Shown here: positions 46,564 to 55,753 of the stretch, piece after piece
Layout: each line of letters opens with the position of its first letter
Position numbering within the stretch: the stretch's first letter is position 1
Assembly: GCF_030409415.1 (NCBI RefSeq)
Contig: NZ_JAUFPW010000015.1
Location: 91,928 to 155,927 of the forward strand
From: Pedobacter aquatilis
Lineage (GTDB): Bacteria > Bacteroidota > Bacteroidia > Sphingobacteriales > Sphingobacteriaceae
DNA length: 64,000 nucleotides
Direction: 5' to 3'
Notes under the pieces: generated by a model
The model's database searches: none
The model's input: the letters and a program-made list of their open reading frames with translations, nothing else
Told to the model about the DNA's origin: nothing
Translations under genes and position numbers: made by a program

Positions 46564-49494
46564 ATGAAAAAAAATCAACTTATTTCGCTGGCAATATATG
46601 CAATGAGAGTTTCGATTTACCAAATACTTGCAATAACAATATTTTCTTGTACAGCACTTGCTAAAAACGCAGATGCTCAGGCATTTCTTAATAAATCAAT
46701 TTCAATTAAAGCTGATAAAACAGATATAAAAACCATTATTGAAAAAACAGAATCTTTAGCAAATGTAAAGTTTGTTTACAGCCCACAACTTATAAATTCT
46801 GACAGGAAAATTTCAATCAATGTTGTCAATCAAAAACTTAAATACTTTCTTGAGAATTCGCTAAAACGTTATGATGTGGGATATAGGATAGTTAAAGATC
46901 AAATTTTGCTCTATTCTATTCCCGCTAATAACAACTTAGAAATTTTAAAGGCTTTTGATGGAACCGTAACCGGAAAGGTAACGGATAGTAAAGGTAACCC
47001 GCTTCCGGGCGTATCGGTAACCGTAAAAGGTAAAACTACAGGCACAACAACCGATGAAAATGGTAATTTCTCTTTAAAAAGTTTAACTGTTGACAGTCGC
47101 GTATTAGTGGTTAGATATGTAGGTTACATTTCTAAAGAAGTAATGTTATCGCCAGGAAATGCTGATGAAAATATTAGCATCAGTTTATCTGAAGATAATT
47201 TACAGTTAGAGAGTGTCGTAGTAACAGGCGGAAATCCAAAGAAAAAATTGGAAAGTAGTGTTGCCTTAACATCTGTAAGTAATAAAGACATTACCAATAG
47301 AGCACCACTAAACAGTACAGATTTATTAAAAGCTATACCAGGCTTAACAGTAGAAAGTACAGGTGGTGATGGCCCTGGTAACGTGTGGGTACGTGGGTTT
47401 CCGCAACAAGGTGGTTATATTTTCTTGGGTATTCAGGAGGATGGTTTGCCATTATTACCTACCGGTTTTAACACCAATCCATCGGTAGATCAATATTATA
47501 AAACTGATTTAACCATTCAAAACATTGAGGCCATTAGAGGTGGTAACGCTGCAATTGTTCAGGCAAATACGCCAGGCGCTGTAGTTAATAACATCAGCTA
47601 TGCTGGTGCTGATAAACAATACGGTCAGTTCAAATTTACGACCGGCTTTTCTCAGGGATTATATCGTTTTGATGGAAATACTGGTGGCAAAATAAGCGAT
47701 CATATTAAATACAACATCGGTGGTTTTTACAGAACTGATAACGGAGTTGTTGACCAAGGTTTTAATCCGGCTAACCAAGGTGGGCAGATTAAAGGTAACA
47801 TGACTTTCAGTTTCAAAAACAACAAGGGATTCATCAGAGTATATGGTAAATATTTGAATGATAAAGTTCAATTCTTATTAACCAGCTATTACCCTTATGA
47901 TGGTACAGGTAAACCAACAACTTACCGCGATTACAATATGGCAGAGCAATCAATTTTGCCTCGTCAAACAGAATGGAGCTATAACGACCCATCAACAGGA
48001 CTTCACAACTTTAGTTTAACTGATGGTATTCATACCAAATTAGGTTCGGCTGGCTTCCAGTTTAATTATACTACTGATGCAGGATGGCAAATTGTAAACA
48101 ATTTCCGTTACCAAAATACACACACAAATAGCACTTACACTGCGCCAGCAGGTATCACGGCAAGAACTGCTGCTACTCCATACTATTATCCTGGTGGAGC
48201 AGTTGCACCTTTTGCGGCTGGTGATTATGTAGTTACATCTAACGCACAAGGGCAGATTAACAGCGATGTTCAAGTGGTAAATTACTTAGATTTAAGAAAA
48301 ACATTTAAAAACCACAGCTTAAACATAGGTGCAGGGATACATCAATACAATCGTGATGATTTACGTTTTGCTTTCCGTTCTTTCACAGAATTTCAAGAGC
48401 ATCCAAGCATTATCTTGCAATCGCCAACTGCGTTGGAAAGAACCATCCAAACAAAAAATACATTTATTGGTGATACCAGAACTTTATCTCTTTATGCTGG
48501 CGATGAAATAAAAATCAACGAAAAATGGCGTTTAGATATCGGCGCAAGAATCGACAATCAAAATGTTAAAGGAGATAGACCATACTATGCATTAAATGCT
48601 AACGGAACCGTTAATATTGCTGCAGGTGCTAGTCCGAACATTCTGGGTTACACGGGTTATAATGAAACCTTAACAAACTGGTCTGCATCTATTGGTGCAA
48701 ACTACAAAATCAATTCAACGGCAAGCATGTTCGCCCGTGCAACTAAAGCATACAATGCGCCAAACATCGGCGATTATAATGCTTCAGCATATAATGCAGC
48801 AAACATTAAAAAACGTCCTGTTTATTTAGGTGAGGTTGGTTTTAAATATGCTAAAAACAACTTAGCTGTATTTGCATCAGGAAGTTATTCAGCAATTAAA
48901 AATGTATCGTTAACTATTAACGTACCTACAGTTGCAGCAGGACAGCAAGCTTTAATTGCTTTCGGTTCTACCCGTACCTGGAGTGCGGAATATGAAGTAT
49001 CATACAAAATTGCTAAACCTTTAAGCTTACGTTTTACAGGAACTTTACAAGATTCAAAATACACAGATTACGAAGCTAACACAAGTGCAAATGCGGCAGT
49101 TGCGGCAGAATTTGGCAACCGTGTTTACAGTTTTACTGGTAACAGAACAGAGCGTGTACCGGTTCTTAACACAGAGTTAGGTGCAAACTACGAGTATAAA
49201 AACTTCAACTTATATGTTGCAGCAAATTATGTAGGTAGCAGATTTACTTCGCCAAGCGAAAGCTATGAATTACCTTCATACGTTGTAATGAAAGCAGGAG
49301 CTGGTTATAATTTCACAAAGAAAATAGCAATAAGATTTTGGGCAGACAACTTGTTAGATGCAAAAGTTTTAACCGAGGGTGATGTTCGTGGAGACCAATT
49401 TAGAGATTTCTCTAACATTGCTCCAGGAACACTTTTAATAGGAAGAACGTTATTACAACGTACTTTCTGGGGTTCGTTAGCTTATTCATTTTAA
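46564..49494 (+). CDS. TonB-dependent transducer with STN signalling domain
   Basis: 976 aa. After a long N-terminal signal region (ending about ADAQA, residue 40) there is an STN/secretin-like domain (about 45-105) for signalling to FecR. A CarboxypepD_reg domain (about 138-215), plug (about 225-335, STDLLKAIPGLTVESTGGDGPGNVWVRGF) and a barrel ending AYSF follow. The FecA-like plug and barrel, and the absence of a SusD gene, fit uptake of a small ligand, either a ferric siderophore or, given the oxidative sugar module that follows, a small glycoside. The substrate is unresolved. Confidence 0.92.
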   Translation: MKKNQLISLAIYAMRVSIYQILAITIFSCTALAKNADAQAFLNKSISIKADKTDIKTIIEKTESLANVKFVYSPQLINSDRKISINVVNQKLKYFLENSLKRYDVGYRIVKDQILLYSIPANNNLEILKAFDGTVTGKVTDSKGNPLPGVSVTVKGKTTGTTTDENGNFSLKSLTVDSRVLVVRYVGYISKEVMLSPGNADENISISLSEDNLQLESVVVTGGNPKKKLESSVALTSVSNKDITNRAPLNSTDLLKAIPGLTVESTGGDGPGNVWVRGFPQQGGYIFLGIQEDGLPLLPTGFNTNPSVDQYYKTDLTIQNIEAIRGGNAAIVQANTPGAVVNNISYAGADKQYGQFKFTTGFSQGLYRFDGNTGGKISDHIKYNIGGFYRTDNGVVDQGFNPANQGGQIKGNMTFSFKNNKGFIRVYGKYLNDKVQFLLTSYYPYDGTGKPTTYRDYNMAEQSILPRQTEWSYNDPSTGLHNFSLTDGIHTKLGSAGFQFNYTTDAGWQIVNNFRYQNTHTNSTYTAPAGITARTAATPYYYPGGAVAPFAAGDYVVTSNAQGQINSDVQVVNYLDLRKTFKNHSLNIGAGIHQYNRDDLRFAFRSFTEFQEHPSIILQSPTALERTIQTKNTFIGDTRTLSLYAGDEIKINEKWRLDIGARIDNQNVKGDRPYYALNANGTVNIAAGASPNILGYTGYNETLTNWSASIGANYKINSTASMFARATKAYNAPNIGDYNASAYNAANIKKRPVYLGEVGFKYAKNNLAVFASGSYSAIKNVSLTINVPTVAAGQQALIAFGSTRTWSAEYEVSYKIAKPLSLRFTGTLQDSKYTDYEANTSANAAVAAEFGNRVYSFTGNRTERVPVLNTELGANYEYKNFNLYVAANYVGSRFTSPSESYELPSYVVMKAGAGYNFTKKIAIRFWADNLLDAKVLTEGDVRGDQFRDFSNIAPGTLLIGRTLLQRTFWGSLAYSF

Positions 49495-49501
49495 CAAATA
49501 G

Positions 49502-49527
49502 AGCCGGAGCAAATGTTCCGGCTTTTT
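49502..49527 (+). terminator. Terminator after the TonB transducer
   Basis: agccgga (49502-49508) pairs with tccggct (49517-49523), followed by TTTTT; it lies directly after the receptor stop. Confidence 0.82.
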
Positions 49528-49546
49528 CATTTAAACAAAAAACATC

Positions 49547-50452
49547 ATGTCAAACAGAAGAGAATTTTTACAAAAAGCAGGATTAGCCGCAGCAGCAGCT
49601 TACCTGTCTCCATCATTTATATCATCAGCCCTAGCAAATCCGACCAAAATTTCTAAAATTGGAATTGGCCTTTTTACATTAAGAGATCAGTTAGCAGCTG
49701 ATGTAAACGCAACCATTCAAAAAGTAGCAAGTATTGGTTATAATCAGGTAGAAACCTATTACGGCTATCCAGGCAAATATGAAGTTAAAGGTTTCTGGGG
49801 ATTAGAAGCTAAGGATTTTGTAACGCTATTAAAAAACAACAACCTTACTTCACCAAGTGGACATTACAACACAAGTGATTTCTTATCGGGTAAAGGTGAT
49901 TCTGTTTTAAAATCACACATCGAAACCGCAGCAACAGTTGGTCAGAAATACTTTGTAATTCCAGCTTTACCAACAGATATTAGAACTAATGGTACTTTAG
50001 ATGATTACAAAAAAATGGCAGCATTATTTAATCAGGCAGCTGAGCTTTGTAAAAAATCAGGTTTAAAGTTGGCTTATCATAATCATAATTTCGAATATAA
50101 AGACCAAGGTAACGGCAAAACAGGCTTTGATGTTTTATTAAACGAAACTGATGCAAAATTGGTTGGTTTTGAATTGGATATTTTCTGGGCTGTAAATGCA
50201 GGTTTAAATCCTGTTGAGATGTTTAAGAAAAACCCAGGCAGGTATAAAATGTTTCATGTTAAGGATATGGATAAAACAGATAAAAGTGTTTTTGCTGAAG
50301 TAGGTTCCGGACAGATCGATTTCAAGAGCATTTTTGCAGCATCTAATGCTGCTGGTTTAGACTATATTTTTGCTGAACAAGATTTAGTTAAAAAAGACGT
50401 TTATACAAGCATCGCCGAAAGCTATAATTACATAAAAAACAACCTGATTTAA
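49547..50452 (+). CDS. Tat-exported TIM-barrel sugar isomerase/lyase-like protein
   Basis: 301 aa. A twin-arginine signal (SNRREFLQKAGLAAAAAYL) directs folded export. The rest is an AP endonuclease 2 / xylose-isomerase-like TIM barrel: KIGIGLFTLRDQL, SGHYNTSDFL, LAYHNHNFEYKDQ, VGFELDIFWAVNAG, MFHVKDMDKTDK and YIFAEQD, with the His, Asp and Glu residues expected to bind a divalent metal. It is a paralogue of the proteins at 59396 and 60280. In 3-keto-glycoside pathways related proteins act as isomerases or beta-eliminating lyases; that role here is inferred from context. Confidence 0.85.
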   Translation: MSNRREFLQKAGLAAAAAYLSPSFISSALANPTKISKIGIGLFTLRDQLAADVNATIQKVASIGYNQVETYYGYPGKYEVKGFWGLEAKDFVTLLKNNNLTSPSGHYNTSDFLSGKGDSVLKSHIETAATVGQKYFVIPALPTDIRTNGTLDDYKKMAALFNQAAELCKKSGLKLAYHNHNFEYKDQGNGKTGFDVLLNETDAKLVGFELDIFWAVNAGLNPVEMFKKNPGRYKMFHVKDMDKTDKSVFAEVGSGQIDFKSIFAASNAAGLDYIFAEQDLVKKDVYTSIAESYNYIKNNLI

Positions 50453-50708
50453 GTTTTATTAAATTCAAATATAAACACTTAACTCATTAGTAAAAACAAC
50501 ATTTAAATCTTGGATGATTTTAGCATTATAAAATCGATTTAGAACGGCGCAAAACGAAATCCATACAGTATTATTTAGAACGATTCCACGAAGTAACAAT
50601 AGCATTGCATAGTGTTAATTATACACAGGCGATTTAATATTTCCGGCATATTTTTCTAATATTACTAAATCAATATATTACAACCAAAATATATAAAATA
50701 CTATAACA

Positions 50709-51293
50709 ATGCATAGAAGAGAAGCACTAAAAAACGTGGCTTTCTTGTTGGGAGGAGCCATCTCGGCAAGTACGATGGGCGTTTTATTCGAAGGTTTCAC
50801 GCTCCCGGAAAACGAGAAGAATTTTGTATCATTCTCTCAGCAGGATGAGAAAATCTTTGCTGAATTTGCTGATATAATTGTACCGACTACAAAATCATCT
50901 GCCGGAGCAAAGGCTGCCGGGTTAGGCAAATTCATCCCAATGATGATGCAGGATTGTTATCCTAAAGAAATGCAAAATTCTTTTGCTAAAGGATTTCGTG
51001 AACTACAGGCTAAATCACTTAGCGATTTCAAGAAAAATTATGTTGCATTAACTGTTCCGGAAAGAACTAAGCTCATGATTGATTTAAGAGCAATGTCGTT
51101 GGCGCAAAAAGAAACTAAATCTGAAGAAAACAAAGATTTAGTTTATTTCTTCATCACCGCAAGAGATTTAACTTTATTAGGCTACTATTCTTCTGAAATT
51201 GGTTGCACAAAAGCCCGCGAGTATGTTCTTGTTCCAGGAAGATACGATGGCAATGCAAAATTAAAACCAGGTCAAAAATCTTGGGCAACCTAA
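50709..51293 (+). CDS. Gluconate 2-dehydrogenase subunit 3-family protein (flavoprotein small subunit)
   Basis: 194 aa. It starts MHRREALKNVAFLLGGAIS, a twin-arginine signal. The body matches the small-subunit family: FAEFADIIVPTTKSSAGAKAAGLGKFIP near the middle and FFITARDLTLLGYYSSEIGCTKAREYVLVPGRYDG at the end. In membrane FAD dehydrogenases such as glucoside 3-dehydrogenase this subunit carries the partner flavoprotein through the Tat system and is needed for its stability. The GMC gene follows 24 bp downstream and lacks an export signal of its own, in agreement with this. Confidence 0.9.
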   Translation: MHRREALKNVAFLLGGAISASTMGVLFEGFTLPENEKNFVSFSQQDEKIFAEFADIIVPTTKSSAGAKAAGLGKFIPMMMQDCYPKEMQNSFAKGFRELQAKSLSDFKKNYVALTVPERTKLMIDLRAMSLAQKETKSEENKDLVYFFITARDLTLLGYYSSEIGCTKAREYVLVPGRYDGNAKLKPGQKSWAT

Positions 51294-51317
51294 TTTCTAA
51301 AACAACAACAAAACATC

Positions 51318-53018
51318 ATGAATTTAAATACAAATTTAAAAGCTGAAAATACTTACGATGCTATTGTTATAGGATCGGGAATTAGTGGCGGCTGGGCTGC
51401 AAAAGAACTTACTGAGAAAGGTTTACGTGTTCTAATGCTTGAGAGAGGCATGAACATAGAGCACATCACAGGTTATGAAAACGCTATGAAAAGCCCTTGG
51501 GAGTTTAAGCATGCAGGTAGATTAACTGAAGAACAAAAACGTACGCACCCAGTTCAGAAAAGAGATTATCCTTACCAGGAAGCAAATGAAAAATGGTGGG
51601 TTAACGATTTGGAATGCCCTTACACTGAAGATAAACGTTTCGATTGGTATCGTGGATTTCATGTTGGTGGTAAATCACTGATGTGGGGTCGCCAGAGTTA
51701 CCGTTTTAGCGACCATAACTTTGAAGATAACGCAAAGGATGGACACGGAAACGATTGGCCTGTTCGTTACAAAGAACTTTCTCCATGGTACGATTATGCA
51801 GAAAGATTCGCTGGCATCAGTGGTTCAAAAGAAAACTGGTCAACTTGTCCTGATGGAGAGTTTTTGCCTCCAATGGACATGAATATTGTTGAAAAATCGG
51901 TTAAGAAACGTATTGAGGAAGCCTACAACAGAGAGCGTATCATGATGATTGGCCGCGTTGCCAACCTTACTGTTCCTCACAAAGGTCGCGGAAATTGTCA
52001 ATATAGAAACTTATGTAGCCGTGGCTGTCCATTTGGCGCATATTTTTCTACTCAATCTTCTACCCTGCCGGCAGCAATGGCAACTAAAAGATTAACTGTT
52101 AGACCGTACTCTATCGTAAACCATATCATTCATGATAAGGATACGAAGAAAGCAAAGGGTGTTATGGTAATTGATGCACAAACAAATGAAACAATGGAGT
52201 TTTATGCTAAAATCGTTTTCGTTAACGGTTCTACATTGGGTTCTACCTTCATTTTATTAAATTCAACTTCCGATGCACATCCAAATGGATTAGGTAATGG
52301 TAGTGGTCAGTTAGGTCACAATTTAATGGATCACCATTTTCGCTGTGGCGCTTCTGGCGATGCTGAAGGCTTTGATGATAAATACACTTACGGTCGCCGT
52401 GCCAATGGAATTTATGTTCCGCGCTACCAAAATATTGGTAACGATAAGCGTGATTATTTACGTGGGTTTGGCTATCAAGGCAGTGCGAACAGAAGCAATT
52501 GGCAAAGCGATGTTGCTGAGTTATCATTTGGTTCAGGTTTAAAAGAAAAAATGACCAAACCAGGTAAATGGAGCATGGGTTTAGGTGGTTTTGGCGAAAT
52601 GTTACCTTATTACGAAAATAAAGTTTACATCGATAAAACTAAAAAAGATAAGTGGGGTCAACCAGTATTGGCTATCGATTGCGAGTACAAAGAGAACGAG
52701 AAAAAAATGCGTGTTGATATGATGAATGATGCTGCTGAAATGTTAGAAAAAGCAGGCATGAAAAATATCAAAACATTCGACAATGGCTGTTATCCAGGTA
52801 TGGCAATTCATGAAATGGGTACTGCCAGAATGGGTAACGATCCTAAAACATCAGTTCTAAACAAATGGAACCAAATGCATGAAGTTAGTAATGTTTTTGT
52901 AACCGATGGTTCCTGCATGCCATCTATCGCATGTCAAAATCCATCGTTAACATTTATGGCTTTAACCGCACGTGCTGCCGATTATGCAGTAAAAGAATTA
53001 AAGAAAAATAATATTTAA
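51318..53018 (+). CDS. GMC-family FAD oxidoreductase, glucoside 3-dehydrogenase-like large subunit
   Basis: 566 aa. The FAD-binding Rossmann motif GSGISGGWAAKEL lies at about 19-31. A three-cysteine group Cys227, Cys233, Cys237 (CQYRNLCSRGCPFGA) resembles the iron-sulfur ligands of related multi-subunit sugar dehydrogenases. The C-terminal active site has His498 in HEMGTARMG and Asn541 in CQNPSLT. No signal peptide is seen; export with the Tat-carrying small subunit is likely. It probably oxidises a hydroxyl of a sugar or glycoside (C3 by analogy) and passes electrons to a cytochrome c such as the one at 55348. Exact substrate unknown. Confidence 0.88.
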   Translation: MNLNTNLKAENTYDAIVIGSGISGGWAAKELTEKGLRVLMLERGMNIEHITGYENAMKSPWEFKHAGRLTEEQKRTHPVQKRDYPYQEANEKWWVNDLECPYTEDKRFDWYRGFHVGGKSLMWGRQSYRFSDHNFEDNAKDGHGNDWPVRYKELSPWYDYAERFAGISGSKENWSTCPDGEFLPPMDMNIVEKSVKKRIEEAYNRERIMMIGRVANLTVPHKGRGNCQYRNLCSRGCPFGAYFSTQSSTLPAAMATKRLTVRPYSIVNHIIHDKDTKKAKGVMVIDAQTNETMEFYAKIVFVNGSTLGSTFILLNSTSDAHPNGLGNGSGQLGHNLMDHHFRCGASGDAEGFDDKYTYGRRANGIYVPRYQNIGNDKRDYLRGFGYQGSANRSNWQSDVAELSFGSGLKEKMTKPGKWSMGLGGFGEMLPYYENKVYIDKTKKDKWGQPVLAIDCEYKENEKKMRVDMMNDAAEMLEKAGMKNIKTFDNGCYPGMAIHEMGTARMGNDPKTSVLNKWNQMHEVSNVFVTDGSCMPSIACQNPSLTFMALTARAADYAVKELKKNNI

Positions 53019-53099
53019 ATAAAGGTAAAGCTGAAAGGTTTAAGGCGCAGGGTATTCATCCATCGCCTTAAACCTTTTACCATATATCCTAATATCGTT

Positions 53100-54257
53100 A
53101 TGCAAAGAAAACTAAGAATGGGCATGATAGGTGGCGGCAAAGACGCCTTTATCGGTGCCGTACATCGCCTTGCGGCAAACATGGATGGTTTAATCGAACT
53201 ATCTGCGGGCGCTTTGAGTGTAAATCCAGAGGTTGGGTATGAATCGGGTAAAATGTTATTTCTACCAGACAACAGAATTTATAAAACCTATGAAGAAATG
53301 TTGCAAAAGGAAAGCGAATTACCAGCTGATGAAAGGATTGATTTTGTAACTATAGTAACTCCAAACTTTGCACATTTTGCTCCGGCAATGATGGCTTTAG
53401 AACTTGGTTTTAATGTTGTAATCGAAAAGCCGATTACCCTAACTTTAGAAGAAGCAAAGCAGCTAAAAGCAAAAGTTGAAGAAACCGGATTAACATTATG
53501 CTTAACGCATACCTATTCTGGATATCCGATGGTAAAGCAGGCTAAGCAAATGGTTAAGGAAGGTGCTTTAGGTGCGATTCGCAAAATCATTGTTGAGTAC
53601 CCTCAAGGTTGGTTAAGTAAATTATCAGAACGCGAAGGAAATGCTCAGGCTGCATGGCGTACCGACCCATCTAAAACAGGTAAAAGTGGAAGTATGGGAG
53701 ATATCGGCACACACGCTGCACAACTTGCAGAATATATTTCAGGCTTAAAAATCACTAAAATTTGTGCCGATTTAAATATTGTTGTACCAGGCAGAGCAAT
53801 TGATGATGATGGTAACGTTCTATTAAAATTTGATAATGGTTCTAATGGCGTTCTCGTAGCTTCACAAGTTGCAGCAGGTGAAGAAAACGCACTTAAAATA
53901 AAAGTTTATGGCGAAAAGGGTGGCTTTGAATGGCATCAGATGGAGCCAAATACTTTAATCGTAAAATGGCTTGATGCCCCTGCACAAATCTATCGCACCG
54001 GAAATGGTTACATGGCTAGCTTTGCTAAACACAATACGCGTACACCAGGCGGGCATCCCGAAGGTTATTTAGAGGCCTTTGCAAATATTTATAAAAACTT
54101 TGCATTAACGGTTGACGCTAAATTAAATAAGCAAACACCTACTGAAGAAATGCTTGATTTTCCAAGCACTGAAGATGGTATTCGTGGAATGGCATTTATA
54201 GAAAATGTAGTAAATTCAAGTAATTCTGACCAAAAGTGGTGGGACTATAAAATTTAA
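53100..54257 (+). CDS. Gfo/Idh/MocA family oxidoreductase (cytoplasmic)
   Basis: 385 aa. The N-terminal dinucleotide-binding start reads RMGMIGGGKDAFIGAVHR, and the family lysine lies in VVIEKPITLTLEEA (EKP motif, about residue 115). The C-terminal alpha/beta domain includes GSMGDIGTHAAQLAEYISG with the likely catalytic His. There is no signal peptide, unlike the family member at 55754. These NAD(P)-dependent enzymes oxidise or reduce sugar hydroxyls; reduction of a 3-keto sugar to the normal sugar is the expected role here. Next gene starts six bases later. Confidence 0.9.
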   Translation: MQRKLRMGMIGGGKDAFIGAVHRLAANMDGLIELSAGALSVNPEVGYESGKMLFLPDNRIYKTYEEMLQKESELPADERIDFVTIVTPNFAHFAPAMMALELGFNVVIEKPITLTLEEAKQLKAKVEETGLTLCLTHTYSGYPMVKQAKQMVKEGALGAIRKIIVEYPQGWLSKLSEREGNAQAAWRTDPSKTGKSGSMGDIGTHAAQLAEYISGLKITKICADLNIVVPGRAIDDDGNVLLKFDNGSNGVLVASQVAAGEENALKIKVYGEKGGFEWHQMEPNTLIVKWLDAPAQIYRTGNGYMASFAKHNTRTPGGHPEGYLEAFANIYKNFALTVDAKLNKQTPTEEMLDFPSTEDGIRGMAFIENVVNSSNSDQKWWDYKI

Positions 54258-54263
54258 TCAATA

Positions 54264-55316
54264 ATGACAACGATAAAGGGACCAGCTGTATTTTTAGCAC
54301 AGTTTATTAGTGATGAAGCTCCATTTGATTCATTAGATAGCATTTGCGAATGGGCCAAAGGCTTAGGTTTTAAAGGTATTCAAATGCCTACGCTTGATAG
54401 CCGTTTTATTGATTTACAAAAAGCTGCTGAAAGTAAAACCTATGCTGATGAGCTTAAAGGTAAAATTGCTTCTTATGGCTTGGAGATTACTGAACTTTCT
54501 ACGCATTTACAAGGTCAGTTGGTTGCCGTTCATCCGGCTTACGATGATTTATTTGATGCATTTGCACCAAAAGAAGTTCATAAAAACCCAAAAGCAAGAA
54601 CTGAATGGGCAGTTCAGCAAATGAAATATGCGGCTAAAGCTTCACAAAACTTAGGCCTGAATGCGCATGCTACTTTTAGTGGCTCATTATTGTGGCAATA
54701 CTTTCATCCTTGGCCACAACGCCCTGCAGGTTTGGTAGAAGAAGGCTTTGCAGAATTAGCTAAAAGATGGACACCAATTCTTAATGAATTTGACAACTGT
54801 GGGGTAGATGTTTGTTACGAAATTCACCCGGGAGAAGATTTATTTGATGGTGAAACCTATGAAATGTTTTTATCAGCGGTAAACAATCACCCTCGGGCAT
54901 GCTTATTGTATGATCCATCACACTTCGTGCTACAACAATTAGATTATATCCAGTACATCGATTTTTATCACGAAAGGATAAAAGCTTTCCATGTTAAAGA
55001 TGCTGAGTTTAATCCGACTGGAAAACAAGGTACTTTTGGTGGATACCAAAGTTGGGCAAATCGTGCTGGCAGATATCGCTCACCAGGCGATGGTCAGGTT
55101 GATTTTAAAACCATTTTTAGTAAATTGGCTCAATATGATTTTAAAGGATGGGCCGTTATGGAATGGGAATGTTGCATTAAAAATCAGGAAGATGGCGCTA
55201 GAGAAGGTGCTGAATTTATCAAAAAACACATTATAAACGTAACCGATAAAGCTTTTGATGATTTTGCCGCATCTGGTAGCGATGCTGCATTTAACAGAAG
55301 AATTTTAGGTTTATAA
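54264..55316 (+). CDS. Sugar phosphate isomerase/epimerase-like TIM barrel (cytoplasmic)
   Basis: 350 aa without signal peptide. The TIM barrel has putative metal ligands in VCYEIHPGEDLFDG (Glu, His), LYDPSHFVLQQLDY (Asp, His), KAFHVKDAEFNPTGKQG (His) and WAVMEWECC (Glu). It follows the Gfo/Idh/MocA gene by six bases and is probably translated with it, a pairing common in inositol- or keto-sugar-degrading clusters. It is longer than, and different from, the three Tat-exported barrels of this region. The product may be an isomerised keto sugar; not provable from sequence. Confidence 0.87.
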   Translation: MTTIKGPAVFLAQFISDEAPFDSLDSICEWAKGLGFKGIQMPTLDSRFIDLQKAAESKTYADELKGKIASYGLEITELSTHLQGQLVAVHPAYDDLFDAFAPKEVHKNPKARTEWAVQQMKYAAKASQNLGLNAHATFSGSLLWQYFHPWPQRPAGLVEEGFAELAKRWTPILNEFDNCGVDVCYEIHPGEDLFDGETYEMFLSAVNNHPRACLLYDPSHFVLQQLDYIQYIDFYHERIKAFHVKDAEFNPTGKQGTFGGYQSWANRAGRYRSPGDGQVDFKTIFSKLAQYDFKGWAVMEWECCIKNQEDGAREGAEFIKKHIINVTDKAFDDFAASGSDAAFNRRILGL

Positions 55317-55347
55317 TTAATTAGCAAAACACACAAATAACAATATC

Positions 55348-55731
55348 ATGAAAAAAACAATTTTAATTTTAGGAGCCGTAGTTATTTTTATGGCATCCTT
55401 TTCAAAGGCAGATTTAGAGAAGGAGAAAGCTGTTGCAACAGTTGTAGCAGCAAACAATGCATTTTTTCAAGTATCAGCAGGAGAAAAACTGATTAATAAA
55501 TCAGACTGTTTAGGCTGCCATAATAAAACCAATAAAATCATTGGTCCGGCTTATGTTGAGGTTGCAAAAAAATATGCCAACACTGAGAAAAATGTAAACT
55601 ATTTAGCTGATAAAATTATTAAAGGCGGAACTGGCGTTTGGGGAACTATGCCAATGACAGCTCATGCAACTTTAAAGAAAGAAGATGCCAAATTGATGGC
55701 AAAATATATTTTATCGTTGAGAAAAAAATAG
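55348..55731 (+). CDS. Class I c-type cytochrome
   Basis: 127 aa. An N-terminal hydrophobic signal (ILILGAVVIFMASFSKA) directs it to the periplasm, and no clear lipobox is seen. The single haem site is CLGCH (about residues 52-56) in SDCLGCHNKTNKIIGPAY. The axial Met is expected in WGTMPMTAHA (about 98-107), and the C-terminal helix DAKLMAKYILSL is typical. It is the right kind of partner to take electrons from the GMC flavoprotein encoded 2.3 kb upstream, as in known glucoside 3-dehydrogenase systems (inference). Confidence 0.92.
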   Translation: MKKTILILGAVVIFMASFSKADLEKEKAVATVVAANNAFFQVSAGEKLINKSDCLGCHNKTNKIIGPAYVEVAKKYANTEKNVNYLADKIIKGGTGVWGTMPMTAHATLKKEDAKLMAKYILSLRKK

Positions 55732-55753
55732 ACCAACCAACAAACCTATTGAT

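Noticed and set aside
46467..46664. 65-codon frame overlapping the start of the TonB transducer
   Set aside because: It runs through the signal peptide region in another frame and shows no recognisable protein features.
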